From: Ignisphaera aggregans DSM 17230
GTDB lineage: Archaea > Thermoproteota > Thermoprotei_A > Sulfolobales > Ignisphaeraceae
DNA length: 64,000 nt
Direction of reading: 5' to 3'
Assembly: GCA_000145985.1 (NCBI GenBank)
Contig: CP002098.1
Location: 682,001 to 746,000, forward strand
This document shows positions 26,818-35,952 of this stretch, piece after piece (position 1 is the stretch's first letter; every line of letters starts with the position of its first letter). The position numbers and the translations under genes were made by a program. The notes under the pieces were generated by a model, which ran no database searches, was not told the origin of the DNA, and saw only the letters and a program-made list of their open reading frames with translations.

Positions 26818-27331
26818 GGGGAAGTATATACTTGTATTCAATGCCACAATACTAATAACTTTAATGGAGTTGAACCGCCTTGATCTAGTGGAGAAGCTCC
26901 GAGAAACACAATATGTTAAGGTTGTGATACCTCAGAGCGTTAAGAACGAATTTCTTGAGGCAGGTATAGAACTAAGCATATCTAGCGATGAGATGCCAAT
27001 TGAAGAAATAGATATACTACCCATAGAAATCCCTAGAAGACTTGGCGAAGGAGAGCGCTATGCCATAGCACTAGCCTACACCTTAACTCAACAGCTAAGC
27101 AAAAACAATGTAACAACAATTGTAGTTACAGACGATAAACAAGCGAGAAAAGAGTGTGAAAAACTAGGAATCAAGGTGTTTGGAACCCTTGGATTAATAG
27201 AATTTGCCAAGAAACATAGAGTTATATCAAAGGAGGAAGCCTTGGAGATTCTAGAGAGAATCCCGAGTACAAGTCTATACATAACCCAAGAACTACTAAA
27301 AGAAGCTCAAACCAGGATAAAACAACAATGA
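26795..27331 (+). CDS. DUF3368-type PIN toxin
   Basis: A 178-residue PIN-family protein. It begins KYILVFNATILITLMELNRL, the DUF3368 start in which the first Asp is often replaced (here Asn). It continues KVVIPQSVKNEFLEAGIE with the motif-2 Glu, LGEGERYAIALAYTL (a typical GEGE-AIALA block) and TTIVVTDDKQARKECEKLGI, VFGTLGLIEFAKKHRVISKE, which are diagnostic for the family. Likely a toxin RNase neutralised by the upstream Panacea-UPF0175 protein. The TTG at 26795 overlaps that gene; another start within the first 12 codons is possible. Confidence 0.8.
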   Translation: MRKQGSSRGKYILVFNATILITLMELNRLDLVEKLRETQYVKVVIPQSVKNEFLEAGIELSISSDEMPIEEIDILPIEIPRRLGEGERYAIALAYTLTQQLSKNNVTTIVVTDDKQARKECEKLGIKVFGTLGLIEFAKKHRVISKEEALEILERIPSTSLYITQELLKEAQTRIKQQ

Positions 27332-27665
27332 CATATCTCCTAGAGACACATTGTAGGGATGTTGAGCTATTTAAGTGATAGCTTTAGCAATTCTTGATAT
27401 CTATATCAATCAACACATTCTATATAAGCAAAACGTTTATAAATAAGTGGAAGAGTAGGTACTGTAGAGATGAGGTGTGGAAACCCATTGAACGCTTAGA
27501 TATAGAGGCGGTACAGGTATGGAAGTGTCAATAACTCTAAGCTGTATTCAATCTGTATAGATCATAATATGTAGTGGATAGGCTCCTGGAACATGTAGCT
27601 AGATGTAATCGAAGAGGTGCAGAGAATATGATGCTTCTCATACATGCTTTGTGTATGTTGTGGAA
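27332..27665. other. Gap with a lone promoter and remnants
   Basis: GTTTATAAATAAG near 27437-27447 is a good TATA box, followed by a GAGGTG at 27473. Only short frames follow (for example a 13-codon frame from 27520), so this promoter may have lost its gene. A plus-strand frame starting RLLEHVARCNRRGAENMMLL runs into the antisense of mscS and may be a fragment. Confidence 0.4.
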
Positions 27666-28502
27666 TCAGCTCTTACACGGTGCTTCGAGCTTTAGTGGGG
27701 TTCTGAACCATATATCGATCTGTGTGAATGGTATCTCTATACCTGCTTCACTTATAGCTTTCTTCAACTTCCATAGTAGGTCTCTGGCTACGTCATACCA
27801 TAGTTCTGATGGGACCCATACCCTTACAGTGATATCTACCCCACTTGAGCCTAGGTTTGAGACGAATACCTCGGGTGGTGGATCTAGGAGAATGAATGGA
27901 TGGTTATCGAGAACATTGTTTATTATTGTATAGACGCGTTCGGCATTCTCTCTATAGGCTATCGATACTACAAACTCTATTCTCCTAATAGGTGTGCGGC
28001 TAAAGTTCCTTAGAACAGTGTTTAGAATCTCATTATTCGGTATCCTCAGTATAGCTCCATCAAGAGATCTTATCTTGGTCGACATCACTGAGACTTCGAG
28101 AACATAGCCCTGAACTCCGTTTACCTCAACAAGCTCACCAGGACTCAGAGCCTTCTCGCTCATGATGTATATTCCTGCGAAGAGATTTGAGAGTATTGGC
28201 TGTAGTGCAAAGCCTACGACAATACCGGCAAAGCCACCAGCAACAACAAGTGCTGTGAGGTCTATACCCATAGTGCCAAGTGCTATCAATATGGTTATTG
28301 CGGCTACTGTATAGAAAGTAGCTTTAGCTATATTATGTGCAAGACTCTGTGGCAGGACTCTTATTAGGGTTCGGAACAGGGCTTTGCGTAGAAGATACGC
28401 AAATACAATGCCTATACATACTATCGAGACAATCTCTAGGATTCTAAGAATGTTTTCCATCTCTATGCTTGGGAGAGGTATTGTGAAGCCCATGTTCCAC
28501 AC
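27666..28502 (-). CDS. mscS: MscS-family mechanosensitive channel
   Basis: A 278-residue membrane protein. Three membrane helices: ILRILEIVSIVCIGIVFAYL, AKATFYTVAAITILIALGTM and the pore-lining LTALVVAGGFAGIVVGFALQ with the Gly/Ala pattern of MscS. The soluble part follows with PILSNLFAGIYIMSEKALSP, GELVEVNGVQGYVLEVSVMS and RIPNNEILNTVLRNFSR, all typical of the beta domain. It gates in response to membrane tension and releases solutes on osmotic downshock. It lies 4 nt after a DUF432-like gene and is cotranscribed with it, an arrangement known in crenarchaea. Confidence 0.9.
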   Translation of the reverse strand: MWNMGFTIPLPSIEMENILRILEIVSIVCIGIVFAYLLRKALFRTLIRVLPQSLAHNIAKATFYTVAAITILIALGTMGIDLTALVVAGGFAGIVVGFALQPILSNLFAGIYIMSEKALSPGELVEVNGVQGYVLEVSVMSTKIRSLDGAILRIPNNEILNTVLRNFSRTPIRRIEFVVSIAYRENAERVYTIINNVLDNHPFILLDPPPEVFVSNLGSSGVDITVRVWVPSELWYDVARDLLWKLKKAISEAGIEIPFTQIDIWFRTPLKLEAPCKS

Positions 28503-28506
28503 CCCG

Positions 28507-29214
28507 TCAGTATCCCCAGAACATATCGGTTCTATTATGGATTCGCGGAGGCCTTAGCTCAGGTGGATCATCAATGGGCTGAACACCCTCAATAAATGGC
28601 TGGCCATAGCTCACTATAGCTGAGCTCGATGAGACTATGTTCAGCGTAATCTCCTGAGTATAAACAAGCCATTTGCCAGGTGCATAGTATAGTCTCAGAG
28701 GTGAAGAATCGAGGAGCACCTTCCTAACGGTAACAACACTATTTGTATTGTTGCGCAGAACAAGTTTTGATAGAGCCCATCCCAGCTCGGGAACTGTAGC
28801 TGGATCGACAAGCTTGGTCTTGCAGTATCTAGCTAGCACACCACCATTTATTGGGCCATAGAGTACTAGCTTAGGCTTTAGATGGAGAGGGAGTACATCG
28901 AGTATTGTGAAACTATTTTTACTATATGCATAGACAGCAACATCTATGGGAATCTCTATGTGAACAACCATACTACTGCCCGAAGCCACAGCAATAGACT
29001 TATCAAACTCACAGAGTATGTACTGCGTAATGAACCGCGGATAGAAGACTGGGTATATAGGAACGAGCCTTAGCTCTATAGCAACATCAACTATAAACTC
29101 TTTCTCAAGCTTCTCATCAGTAAAACGCTTATAGAGCAAACAACATCCACGCCTATCAATCTCTATACGGTGTCTATCAACCGAGACGCTATTCAACAAC
29201 ACATCTCCAAACAT
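28507..29214 (-). CDS. DUF432-like protein beside mscS
   Basis: A 235-residue beta-rich protein beginning MFGDVLLNSVSVDRHRIEID. Further strands include LRLVPIYPVFYPRFITQYIL and MVVHIEIPIDVAVYAYSKNS, and the end is Pro-rich (IDDPPELRPPRIHNR). No membrane segment. The sequence and the position immediately before an MscS gene fit DUF432, an archaeal family often encoded with MscS channels. Function unknown; a cytoplasmic partner of the channel is possible. Confidence 0.65.
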   Translation of the reverse strand: MFGDVLLNSVSVDRHRIEIDRRGCCLLYKRFTDEKLEKEFIVDVAIELRLVPIYPVFYPRFITQYILCEFDKSIAVASGSSMVVHIEIPIDVAVYAYSKNSFTILDVLPLHLKPKLVLYGPINGGVLARYCKTKLVDPATVPELGWALSKLVLRNNTNSVVTVRKVLLDSSPLRLYYAPGKWLVYTQEITLNIVSSSSAIVSYGQPFIEGVQPIDDPPELRPPRIHNRTDMFWGY

Positions 29215-29282
29215 CAGCCACTAACCTCAGTAAGATCAAGACCCTCTGACAACATGTTCTTACTGTGGAAGCTAGATTTTAA

Positions 29283-29429
29283 ACTATTTGTAAGAAGCTG
29301 TATGAGAAATTTAGAATTGATGATGATGTGATATATGTTGCTGACGAGGAGTTTATCGAGCGTGTTGCTAGTGCTCTAGCATCGATAACGAGGCTGAAGA
29401 TCCATTGGCTCACAATGAGAAAGGAATAG
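29283..29429 (+). pseudogene. Fragment of an unknown gene
   Basis: A frame without a normal start reads KKLYEKFRIDDDVIYVADEE, FIERVASALASITRLKIHW and stops at 29427. It looks like the C-terminal end of a protein. It stops 8 nt before the GTG of the next gene. Confidence 0.3.
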
Positions 29430-29436
29430 TAGGGCT

Positions 29437-29808
29437 GTGGAGCTGGTGACTAAATGCTATGCTAATAGATGTTTTGCTGAAAGACTTGCGAATATTATGG
29501 CTAGAACAGGTGTGGAAACTAAGGTAAATCATAGCTATACCCATGGACGTGACAAAATCATTAAGAGACTACTTAGCTATATAGAACTACACCATGTTGT
29601 AGGAGTTATAGACTATGAGAAGGAGATTTCGAGAATCTATATCGATAAACACTTTGATTTGGAGAAGATAGAGAGCGGAATCCTTCTAGGAACTGCTAGA
29701 GAAAGGCGAAACATATTTGCAGTAATCTTTGATCCAAATATAGAAGAGGCCTCCTCTGTAGGAGGCATAGCGATATCTGTAGAAACCCCTCAGAGCTTGA
29801 GAAGGTGA
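29437..29808 (+). CDS. Small unknown protein
   Basis: A 123-residue protein with GTG start: ELVTKCYANRCFAERLANIM, then YIELHHVVGVIDYEKEISRI and GTARERRNIFAVIFDPNIEE. Alpha/beta composition, no membrane segment. Not recognised. Its stop overlaps the start of a 43-codon gene. Together with the fragment before it, it may be part of an eroded larger gene. Confidence 0.45.
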   Translation: MELVTKCYANRCFAERLANIMARTGVETKVNHSYTHGRDKIIKRLLSYIELHHVVGVIDYEKEISRIYIDKHFDLEKIESGILLGTARERRNIFAVIFDPNIEEASSVGGIAISVETPQSLRR

Positions 29809-29936
29809 AGAGCTCAAAGGCTTGTACATCTATTAGTAGAATCCTTGATGATGAAGAGGTTAAACGGCTTATATACTCTATTGCTAGACTTCTACTTGAA
29901 AAACTAGATATAGCTAACAATGATAGTGAACCCTGA
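29805..29936 (+). CDS. Very small unknown protein
   Basis: GTG start overlapping the previous stop (GTGA). It encodes 43 residues: KSSKACTSISRILDDEEVKR, LIYSIARLLLEKLDIANNDS. Helical and charged. No known family. Followed by GAGGAGGTG and the vapB gene. Confidence 0.4.
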   Translation: MKSSKACTSISRILDDEEVKRLIYSIARLLLEKLDIANNDSEP

Positions 29937-29954
29937 GGAGGTGTTTCCTAGGCT

Positions 29955-30152
29955 ATGAATAGGAAGATAGAGATGTATAGGGATAGAGCTAACTGGAACG
30001 AGGAGCCTAGGAGATTCGTTGAGGGGAAGATCAGGGAGTTGGAGGCGTATGAAAATTTTCAGAGGGTTTTAGAAGAGTTGGATAAGGCTAGTTGGAGTAT
30101 TCCCAAGGGCTTTTCACAGCAGTCTGTGAGGGAGGATCGTGACAGTAGTTGA
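29955..30152 (+). CDS. VapB-type antitoxin
   Basis: A 65-residue helical protein: IEMYRDRANWNEEPRRFVEG, KIRELEAYENFQRVLEELDK, then a Trp/Pro-containing toxin-wrapping tail. A strong GAGGAGGTG lies upstream. The C-terminus overlaps the start of a VapC frame at 30139. The toxin is truncated after about 29 codons, so this is an orphan antitoxin. Confidence 0.7.
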   Translation: MNRKIEMYRDRANWNEEPRRFVEGKIRELEAYENFQRVLEELDKASWSIPKGFSQQSVREDRDSS

Positions 30153-30228
30153 TATCTCACTCTGTGCTGAATGTGCAACAACGAGTGGTGTTACAGCAGT
30201 CCGGTGGAATATGTATCAAATGTGGTAG
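30139..30228 (+). pseudogene. Truncated VapC
   Basis: GTG start inside vapB; reads TVVDISLCAECATTSGVTAV then a stop at 30226. Only the first PIN strand and catalytic Asp remain. The downstream sequence to 30290 shows no continuation. Confidence 0.5.
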
Positions 30229-30290
30229 GTGGTTGCTACATATATAATAAATTTTTTAAGGATGCTTGGCACTAGTTGAAATAGCTGATA

Positions 30291-30632
30291 ATGAGATTAG
30301 CTAATGTGGAGAGGGCTATGGGTCGCAGATCCATTAAGACCTTTGTCCTGGACCTCGTAATAAATCTAATGGTCTTTGTACCCCTCTTCACCCTCTTCTT
30401 CAGCATTCTCCCGCCCTACACAAAGTGGCCTAGAATTTACCTTCCTCTAGACCATGTAGTCTTTGCAGGCACCCTCGGAGCTCTACTATATACATCTATA
30501 TACACATTGATACATTATTTAATAAGTAGACACAAGTCTAAACCACTCCAACCACTTAGCAAGTATAGCTACAGTAGCTCTAGGAAAAACCCCTATAGCT
30601 ATAGCCTAATACAATATGGAGCTGAACTATAG
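30291..30632 (+). CDS. Small two-helix membrane protein
   Basis: A 113-residue protein with a hydrophobic helix (FVLDLVINLMVFVPLFTLFF), a conserved-looking SILPPYTKWPRIYLPLDHVV loop, and a second helix (FAGTLGALLYTSIYTLIHYL), then a Ser/Tyr-rich tail. The central region resembles the 115-residue protein at 38356-38703 (FSILPHYLHYMEPIPLG then ILGAAVFSL), so the two are likely distant paralogues. Function unknown. Confidence 0.55.
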   Translation: MRLANVERAMGRRSIKTFVLDLVINLMVFVPLFTLFFSILPPYTKWPRIYLPLDHVVFAGTLGALLYTSIYTLIHYLISRHKSKPLQPLSKYSYSSSRKNPYSYSLIQYGAEL

Positions 30633-30795
30633 GTTGAAACAACTAAGAGCTGTTGAAATCTGTGGCAGATATACATAGACTGAGATAAAAGCTATATAGA
30701 TATGCCATACGAAATATCTATATATCTATCAACTCTCTGAAGTAGTAGGCATGGATGTACAGCAATGTAGTTATGCCCTAAGAACTATTTCAAAG

Positions 30796-30803
30796 TTTTT
30801 TAT
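30796..30803 (+). promoter_or_regulatory. TATA box of the 30.8 kb ABC operon
   Basis: TTTTTTAT followed by a GGTGAAG ribosome site just before the GTG start at 30837, giving a short leader. Confidence 0.5.
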
Positions 30804-30836
30804 CCTAGGATATTTAGAGATGTTTGGTGAAGTGTT

Positions 30837-31640
30837 GTGAGTGTTGTTGAGGTTGTCTCGGTGTCTAAATGGTTTGGATCTCTGAAGGTGCTTGATGGAG
30901 TGAGTATGAGGGTTGGGTGGGGTGAGAAGGTGATTCTGGTTGGTCCTAATGGTGCTGGGAAGACTACGCTTATAAGGATTGTTATAGGGTCTCTAAAGCC
31001 TGATGAAGGCTATGTGAGGGTCTTGGCTGAGAGGGATTCGATAGGTTATGGACCCCAGATCCCGGTTTTCTACCCTTTTCACAGGGTTTTCGATGTTATC
31101 TACTACTCTCTTAGGTTGGCAGGGTTTGATGCTGCTGAATCCAGGAGAAGGGCGAAGGAGTGGATATCTGTTCTAGGCCTCAATCCAAATGCATATGGGA
31201 TTCATTTGTCGGGTGGTGAGAGGAAGCTTGTAGCACTAGCTATAGCCTTGGCACGTGACCCAGATCTCCTCATACTCGATGAGCCTACTGAGATGCTCGA
31301 CGTCTCTAGGAGGAAGCTAGTCAGAGATGTGATATCTAGGTTCAGGGGATCTACTCTCATTGTGACTCATGACTTGGAGGAGGTTAAGCTGGGTGATCGT
31401 CTCTATTTCCTCAATAGAGGGAGGGTGTTGTTCGAGGGTACTCCAGCTGAGTTCGCCCTTAGGTTCGGAGGTGAGGGACTCCTCGTTGAGACATGGACTG
31501 CGGCAGGGTTCAAGTCCTTTGCTGTGAAGTCTCTTGGCGAAGCCCTTGAGGCTCTTCGAGCTCTGAGTGGAGACGAAGTTGTGGAGATACGTGTGAGGAA
31601 GCCTATACCGGAGGATCTCAGCAACCTCATGGGTGGATAG
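30837..31640 (+). CDS. ABC transporter ATP-binding protein
   Basis: A 267-residue ABC ATPase with Walker A GPNGAGKTT (about residues 36-44), signature LSGGERK, Walker B LLILDEPTEMLD and switch His in IVTHDLEEVK. The Q-loop region is IGYGPQIPVFYPF. GTG start with GGTGAAG upstream. Its codons are more G+C-rich than the neighbouring genes. It overlaps the permease start by one to four bases and forms a two-gene exporter. Substrate unknown. Confidence 0.9.
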   Translation: MSVVEVVSVSKWFGSLKVLDGVSMRVGWGEKVILVGPNGAGKTTLIRIVIGSLKPDEGYVRVLAERDSIGYGPQIPVFYPFHRVFDVIYYSLRLAGFDAAESRRRAKEWISVLGLNPNAYGIHLSGGERKLVALAIALARDPDLLILDEPTEMLDVSRRKLVRDVISRFRGSTLIVTHDLEEVKLGDRLYFLNRGRVLFEGTPAEFALRFGGEGLLVETWTAAGFKSFAVKSLGEALEALRALSGDEVVEIRVRKPIPEDLSNLMGG

Positions 31641-32305
31641 TGATGGGGTTTATTGAGGTGTTTAGGAGGTATGTAATTGCTCTGAGGTTTGCTCTCTCCG
31701 GCTCTAGAGGATACATTTTGACTCTTGCCATCCAAAGCATTGTGATCCCTGCAACAGTAGCTCTACTCGTATTCTCATCTGTGATAGCAACCGGTAGTAG
31801 CAATATTGAGGTGGCCACCCTTATGTTTGTCGCAGTCTCACTTGTAACTTCGATAGCATCTGTATCAACACTAACAGCATCCTATGCTGAACCACTGATG
31901 AGGGACTTCCTATACTCTGTCTACGGATCTGTGAAACTACCCATAGCTGTAGCAGTAACACAAGTACTCATCTACGTAACAATCCCAGCGGTGATCGCAG
32001 CAACAATCCTCGGAAACCCCCTCATAATCCCACTCTCATACACAGGCTATACATTCACATCCTCAGTAGGTCTACTACTAGCTTCAATACTCAGAGATCC
32101 GATGAAGACAAACACTGCAAGTGTACTCACATACCTCGCACTATCAGCTATAGCACCTATGAGCCTCAGCAACGATGCACCCCTAATACTAAGACTAATC
32201 CCGATATCAGTAGTCAACCCTGCAAACGCTTGGCTCACCCCATACGTATTGACCCTCTCAGCAACAATCTACACAGTATCAATAAGAAGATTCGAGAAGA
32301 TATGA
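31640..32305 (+). CDS. ABC-2 type permease
   Basis: A 221-residue membrane protein with six hydrophobic segments, including IQSIVIPATVALLVFSSVIA, LMFVAVSLVTSIASVSTLTA and VTQVLIYVTIPAVIAATILG. It pairs with the ATPase just upstream; the GTG at 31640 or ATG at 31643 is the start. The second half uses more A/C-rich codons than the first. Confidence 0.8.
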   Translation: MMGFIEVFRRYVIALRFALSGSRGYILTLAIQSIVIPATVALLVFSSVIATGSSNIEVATLMFVAVSLVTSIASVSTLTASYAEPLMRDFLYSVYGSVKLPIAVAVTQVLIYVTIPAVIAATILGNPLIIPLSYTGYTFTSSVGLLLASILRDPMKTNTASVLTYLALSAIAPMSLSNDAPLILRLIPISVVNPANAWLTPYVLTLSATIYTVSIRRFEKI

Positions 32306-32654
32306 AACTAGTTCAGCTCCCCAGCCATCACTGGATATAAGAAGCAGACCAGTGCTAATCGGATATCCAGAGTCCTAAGCCTTTAACACCGCTTATCACG
32401 CTCATAGTCACACCTTGAATACTCAGACCACCAACTATTGCTAACCCTTATAGAGACTTTCCACAGAGAGAATGAGGACATTCTCTCTACTCTGCGTATC
32501 TAGCTAAGAGTATGAGCATTTATCAGTATAGTATCGCTAGATCTGATGTAGATAGCCATTGGAGCTTGGGTCTTTGTACAGATGTTGAGAATTATATAGA
32601 ATGTGCTACGGCTTCTACCCGTAAAAAATGGATATAGATGGTGTTTAGGTATAG
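32306..32654. other. Gap without a recognised gene
   Basis: About 350 bases between convergent genes. No repeat or protein-like frame was found. Confidence 0.5.
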
Positions 32655-33680
32655 CTAGTCTATTTTTATGGGGATATCCATGGCTATATAGGTACTATTT
32701 GTACACTGGGTCCAGTGCCACCATGAGCAGTTGTATAGAGCTTCAATTCCTATTCTTAGGGTTGCTCTAAAGGGTCTATCAACAATTAGTACACCACACC
32801 CCAGATAACGAGTCTCATCTACAGCGCTACTCCCTGGTGTTAGAGGTTTATAGCATAGTATTAAGCAAATCGTTAGAGGGCAGAGTCCTCTATATTTACC
32901 CTCCTCAACACTTACAACTGATAGAGATGCAAATGTACTGCATCCACATCCAGTTCCACTAAACACCACAATTGACCTGCCTATATTTATCACACTAATC
33001 CTTGTCCTGAGAATTGCTGGATTCCTAAAGTCCTCCAACGAAATTGTTTTATTTCTAGCTAATGGATCATACCTCTCTGTTTCCTTGATATACCTCTCTA
33101 TGGTTTCAACATCAGTTTCAACCACATACTCAACAACAATATCTATTGCTGCATCATCACTTCTCCAAACACCATAGTACCTAGACCCCATATCCATGGA
33201 TATAGCTGTATATATCTGTGGATCTGAATCCAATCTAAACCTAACTATATATCTACCTGGATCCAGCCTACCGATACAAATCACACCATCTATATACAGA
33301 ACACTATCTCTATACACAACATCGAACGACCTGAGCAACCCTCTTCTACCTGGGTCAACAGAGATTTCACGGATCTCTAAAGCAGATAGATTGCAACTCC
33401 CGATGAGATTCCACGACAGGTTATATACATCTATATGCCAACCACTATCAACAATCCTCAAAGTTCTATTCAAATTATTTACAACATATAGTACAACCCT
33501 AGTTAGATCTGCTTCACTAGCTATAGACACATCTATTGGAGAGACCCTCAGAATTATTCTTGGGGCTGGAGCAGGCTGAGCCTTCTCAGCACTAGAGCTA
33601 TATAGCCATATATAGAGCCATGAAGATATGAGCACAGCTATAATTAGAGCAAAAACCCATATCTTTCTACCTATATCCAT
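32655..33680 (-). CDS. Membrane-anchored secreted protein of unknown function
   Basis: A 341-residue protein with an N-terminal membrane anchor or signal (IWVFALIIAVLISSWLYIWL) followed by an Ala/Pro linker. The exported part is beta-rich, with RIILRVSPIDVSIASEADLT and two Ig/FN3-like stretches. Cysteine clusters (CGCSTF, CPLTICLILC) suggest disulfide bonds. Secreted archaeal proteins of this form are often cell-surface or pilus-associated. No family recognised. Confidence 0.7.
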   Translation of the reverse strand: MDIGRKIWVFALIIAVLISSWLYIWLYSSSAEKAQPAPAPRIILRVSPIDVSIASEADLTRVVLYVVNNLNRTLRIVDSGWHIDVYNLSWNLIGSCNLSALEIREISVDPGRRGLLRSFDVVYRDSVLYIDGVICIGRLDPGRYIVRFRLDSDPQIYTAISMDMGSRYYGVWRSDDAAIDIVVEYVVETDVETIERYIKETERYDPLARNKTISLEDFRNPAILRTRISVINIGRSIVVFSGTGCGCSTFASLSVVSVEEGKYRGLCPLTICLILCYKPLTPGSSAVDETRYLGCGVLIVDRPFRATLRIGIEALYNCSWWHWTQCTNSTYIAMDIPIKID

Positions 33681-34213
33681 CTAGACACCTAGACAAAGAT
33701 AGCTTTAGAGAGCTATAAGTCTAACCCTTGAATATATATGTCCAACTAGCTGAACAATAAATACCATAAACATCTACCCCACTTCAACAAGATTCTCTAA
33801 AAAGACTTAGACAGATCTGCATAACTTTCGTCTAACCCATGCCCTCTCCAATTACACTCTTCGATAGCTCCACATCTACGATCCTCAAAACATATCCATA
33901 CTTACAGATTCCTCTAATTGTTCTACTTACACAAGTTTGAATACATCTATGGAAAGCCTATTGAGTTGGTGGAGAGCATACCAATGTAAACTCAGTAGCA
34001 AGGAACACTCTGTTACTAATGCTAATCTTTTCCTAGTTGTTTGCAACTATTACATGTAGACACTTACATCCTGAAGAGTTAGAGAAAGGAAAACTTCTTT
34101 TTAGATTAACCATTCTTAACTTCTTCAAATTCAAAGCCTTGCACAGTTCGCTGTTCAGGATTTATAGATTTATATATGTTTGGAGTTAAACTATTTAGGC
34201 GGAGGCGAGTTGT
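33681..34213. other. Gap with scattered coding-like fragments
   Basis: About 530 bases. A stretch at 34067-34190 reads CRHLHPEELEKGKLLFRLTI then LNFFKFKALHSSLFRIY before a stop, and could be a remnant. TTTATAGATTTATATATG at 34161-34178 is a TATA region for the leader ORF and the Mrr-like gene. Confidence 0.4.
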
Positions 34214-34297
34214 ATGCTTAAATCATCTACGTCTGATTATATTTCATGCAGATCGTTATGTCTAATAGAATTAGTGTCAAAGTGTAGTATTCTGTAA
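34214..34297 (+). CDS. 27-codon leader ORF before the Mrr-like gene
   Basis: ATG at 34214 with GGCGGAGGCG about 6 nt upstream, a better ribosome site than the main gene has. It encodes LKSSTSDYISCRSLCLIELV and seven more residues. Its stop overlaps the ATG of the nuclease gene (TAATG at 34295-34299), so translation of the nuclease may depend on it. A leader peptide for translational control is inferred. Alternatively, the nuclease starts later at 34315, where GGTG lies upstream. Confidence 0.5.
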   Translation: MLKSSTSDYISCRSLCLIELVSKCSIL

Positions 34298-35484
34298 TGT
34301 ATTGGTGTTATCGGATGAAGGCTCGGAAGAGAGGTGTAGAAAGCTATAGTAAGGGTCATTTGTTTGAGGAGGTTGTGGAGAAGTATTTTCAGTACTTAGG
34401 CTATAGAGTTGAGAGGAACGTTGTGAAAACAGGTTATTCTGGCGCTAAGCATGAGATAGATGTGTTGATTGTTAAGGGGGATACAATAGGGGTTGTAGAA
34501 GCCAAGAACTACAGTAAGCCTATTCCAAAGGAATGGATCATCAAGGCACACCACATTGCTGAGGATATTGGTGCTTCTGAAGTCTACGTTGTTTCAGCAA
34601 AAGGGTTCACTGAAGATGCTGTGAAAACAGCAAGTATACTTGGTGTAAAGCTTTTGGATCTCAATGAAATGGCTGAAGTTGTGAAGAGGATAAGGGAAGT
34701 AGCTAACGTTGAGGCTCAGCACCTAAGACCTGCATACGGATTGCAGGAGGCTATTGTTTTTGCTGACAAGTTCGCCTTAAGGAAATTGTTCATTAAGACA
34801 GAGAGCCCTACAGAAGTGGAATTGATATATGTTCCACTTTACTATGTTGAAGCTATCTACACCTACATAGAGGTGGAAGGTCTTATTTTTAAGAAGGAGG
34901 TGAAGAGACATCGAAAAGTAGGTTTCTGTGTTAGTGCTCTAAACGGTGGACTTGTACTTTATGAAAAAGGCAGTATTAGCACTATAGCTATACCGTCTCT
35001 AACAGATAGCGAAACAAATTTGATAAACATGCTATGGAGCTACGAAGCTGTTACACTTAATGAGCTAATCGAAAAGACTGGGTGGAGTAGGAATAAGTTG
35101 GTACGCACTCTGAATGCACTTGTTGAGAAGGGACTTGTTAAAGAGAGTGAGAGGAGCGAAGGTAAGAAAACAGTAAAAATATATAGACTAGCGTTGCCCT
35201 CTGTAGAGGTGCTTGAGGAGAGTAGCAGAGTTCTTCTAGGTAGTAACAAACTAGAGAGCGGAACACCAGACAAGGCCCTCGAAGCCAAGATTGGTGTCAA
35301 CCATGTTAAAATGCTTATAGAGAAACTCTATGGTATAGAGGTAGCTGATGTGAAGATAATCTATATGCCTATCTATAAAGTCAAGATGGAGAAAACAGAT
35401 CGATCAGCATATCGATTTATCTACCTCACCGGATGGATTACTGAGCCAATAGATGCTATAGCACTGATAGAGAGAAATAGTTAA
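34297..35484 (+). CDS. Mrr-like restriction endonuclease with winged helix
   Basis: A 395-residue protein. The N-terminal domain (residues 15-120) has the Mrr-type PD-(D/E)XK core: GHLFEEVVEKYFQYLGYRVE, then EIDVLIVKGDTIGVVEAKNY with D55, E68 and K70, then VYVVSAKGFTEDAVKTASIL. Residues 235-300 are a winged helix: EAVTLNELIEKTGWSRNKLV, RTLNALVEKGLVKES. The end repeats a beta domain seen before the winged helix. Likely cuts DNA with particular (often modified) bases or at special structures; the winged helix would give specificity. All catalytic residues are present. Stand-alone gene apart from the leader ORF. Confidence 0.8.
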   Translation: MYWCYRMKARKRGVESYSKGHLFEEVVEKYFQYLGYRVERNVVKTGYSGAKHEIDVLIVKGDTIGVVEAKNYSKPIPKEWIIKAHHIAEDIGASEVYVVSAKGFTEDAVKTASILGVKLLDLNEMAEVVKRIREVANVEAQHLRPAYGLQEAIVFADKFALRKLFIKTESPTEVELIYVPLYYVEAIYTYIEVEGLIFKKEVKRHRKVGFCVSALNGGLVLYEKGSISTIAIPSLTDSETNLINMLWSYEAVTLNELIEKTGWSRNKLVRTLNALVEKGLVKESERSEGKKTVKIYRLALPSVEVLEESSRVLLGSNKLESGTPDKALEAKIGVNHVKMLIEKLYGIEVADVKIIYMPIYKVKMEKTDRSAYRFIYLTGWITEPIDAIALIERNS

Positions 35485-35952
35485 CTTCTAGACGTCTTCT
35501 AAAATGCTGTAAAGCCTTAATACTCTGAATAACTCTTAGCTACTTAAGTGATGATATGGTTTATGGATTGATCCCTCCAATCCTGTAATCAGCTATGTGG
35601 TAAGGGTCTGGGGATGATACTTAACCTAAGATGGGGAGATGCATGGTGTTCACCTTGACAAAACCCCTGAGGTGCAGATGAAGCTAATGAATCCGCATTG
35701 AGGGCTAACCCAGATCATAGAATACCGTGGTCTGGAAAACGCATAGTGGACAAGGGGAAACTACGTTGATATGGAGGATCTAGCCAAATATCTGAAGACT
35801 GCCAGAGGAAGTTGAATATTTATCTAGTGGTGTGCAGAGGGGCTCTAGCTTTTCAGATTCCTGATAGTGATTTTCATAAGTTTTCATAAACTTTTTATAA
35901 ATTAGTGTAATACATAGGGGTTTGCATATCTAGTGTGTGAGGGTGATTCATA
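35485..35952. other. Gap with a promoter for the Panacea gene
   Basis: About 470 bases without a gene. CTTTTTATAAATTA at 35891-35904 is a clear TATA box about 55 nt before the GTG at 35953; GGGTGATT is the ribosome site. Confidence 0.55.
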
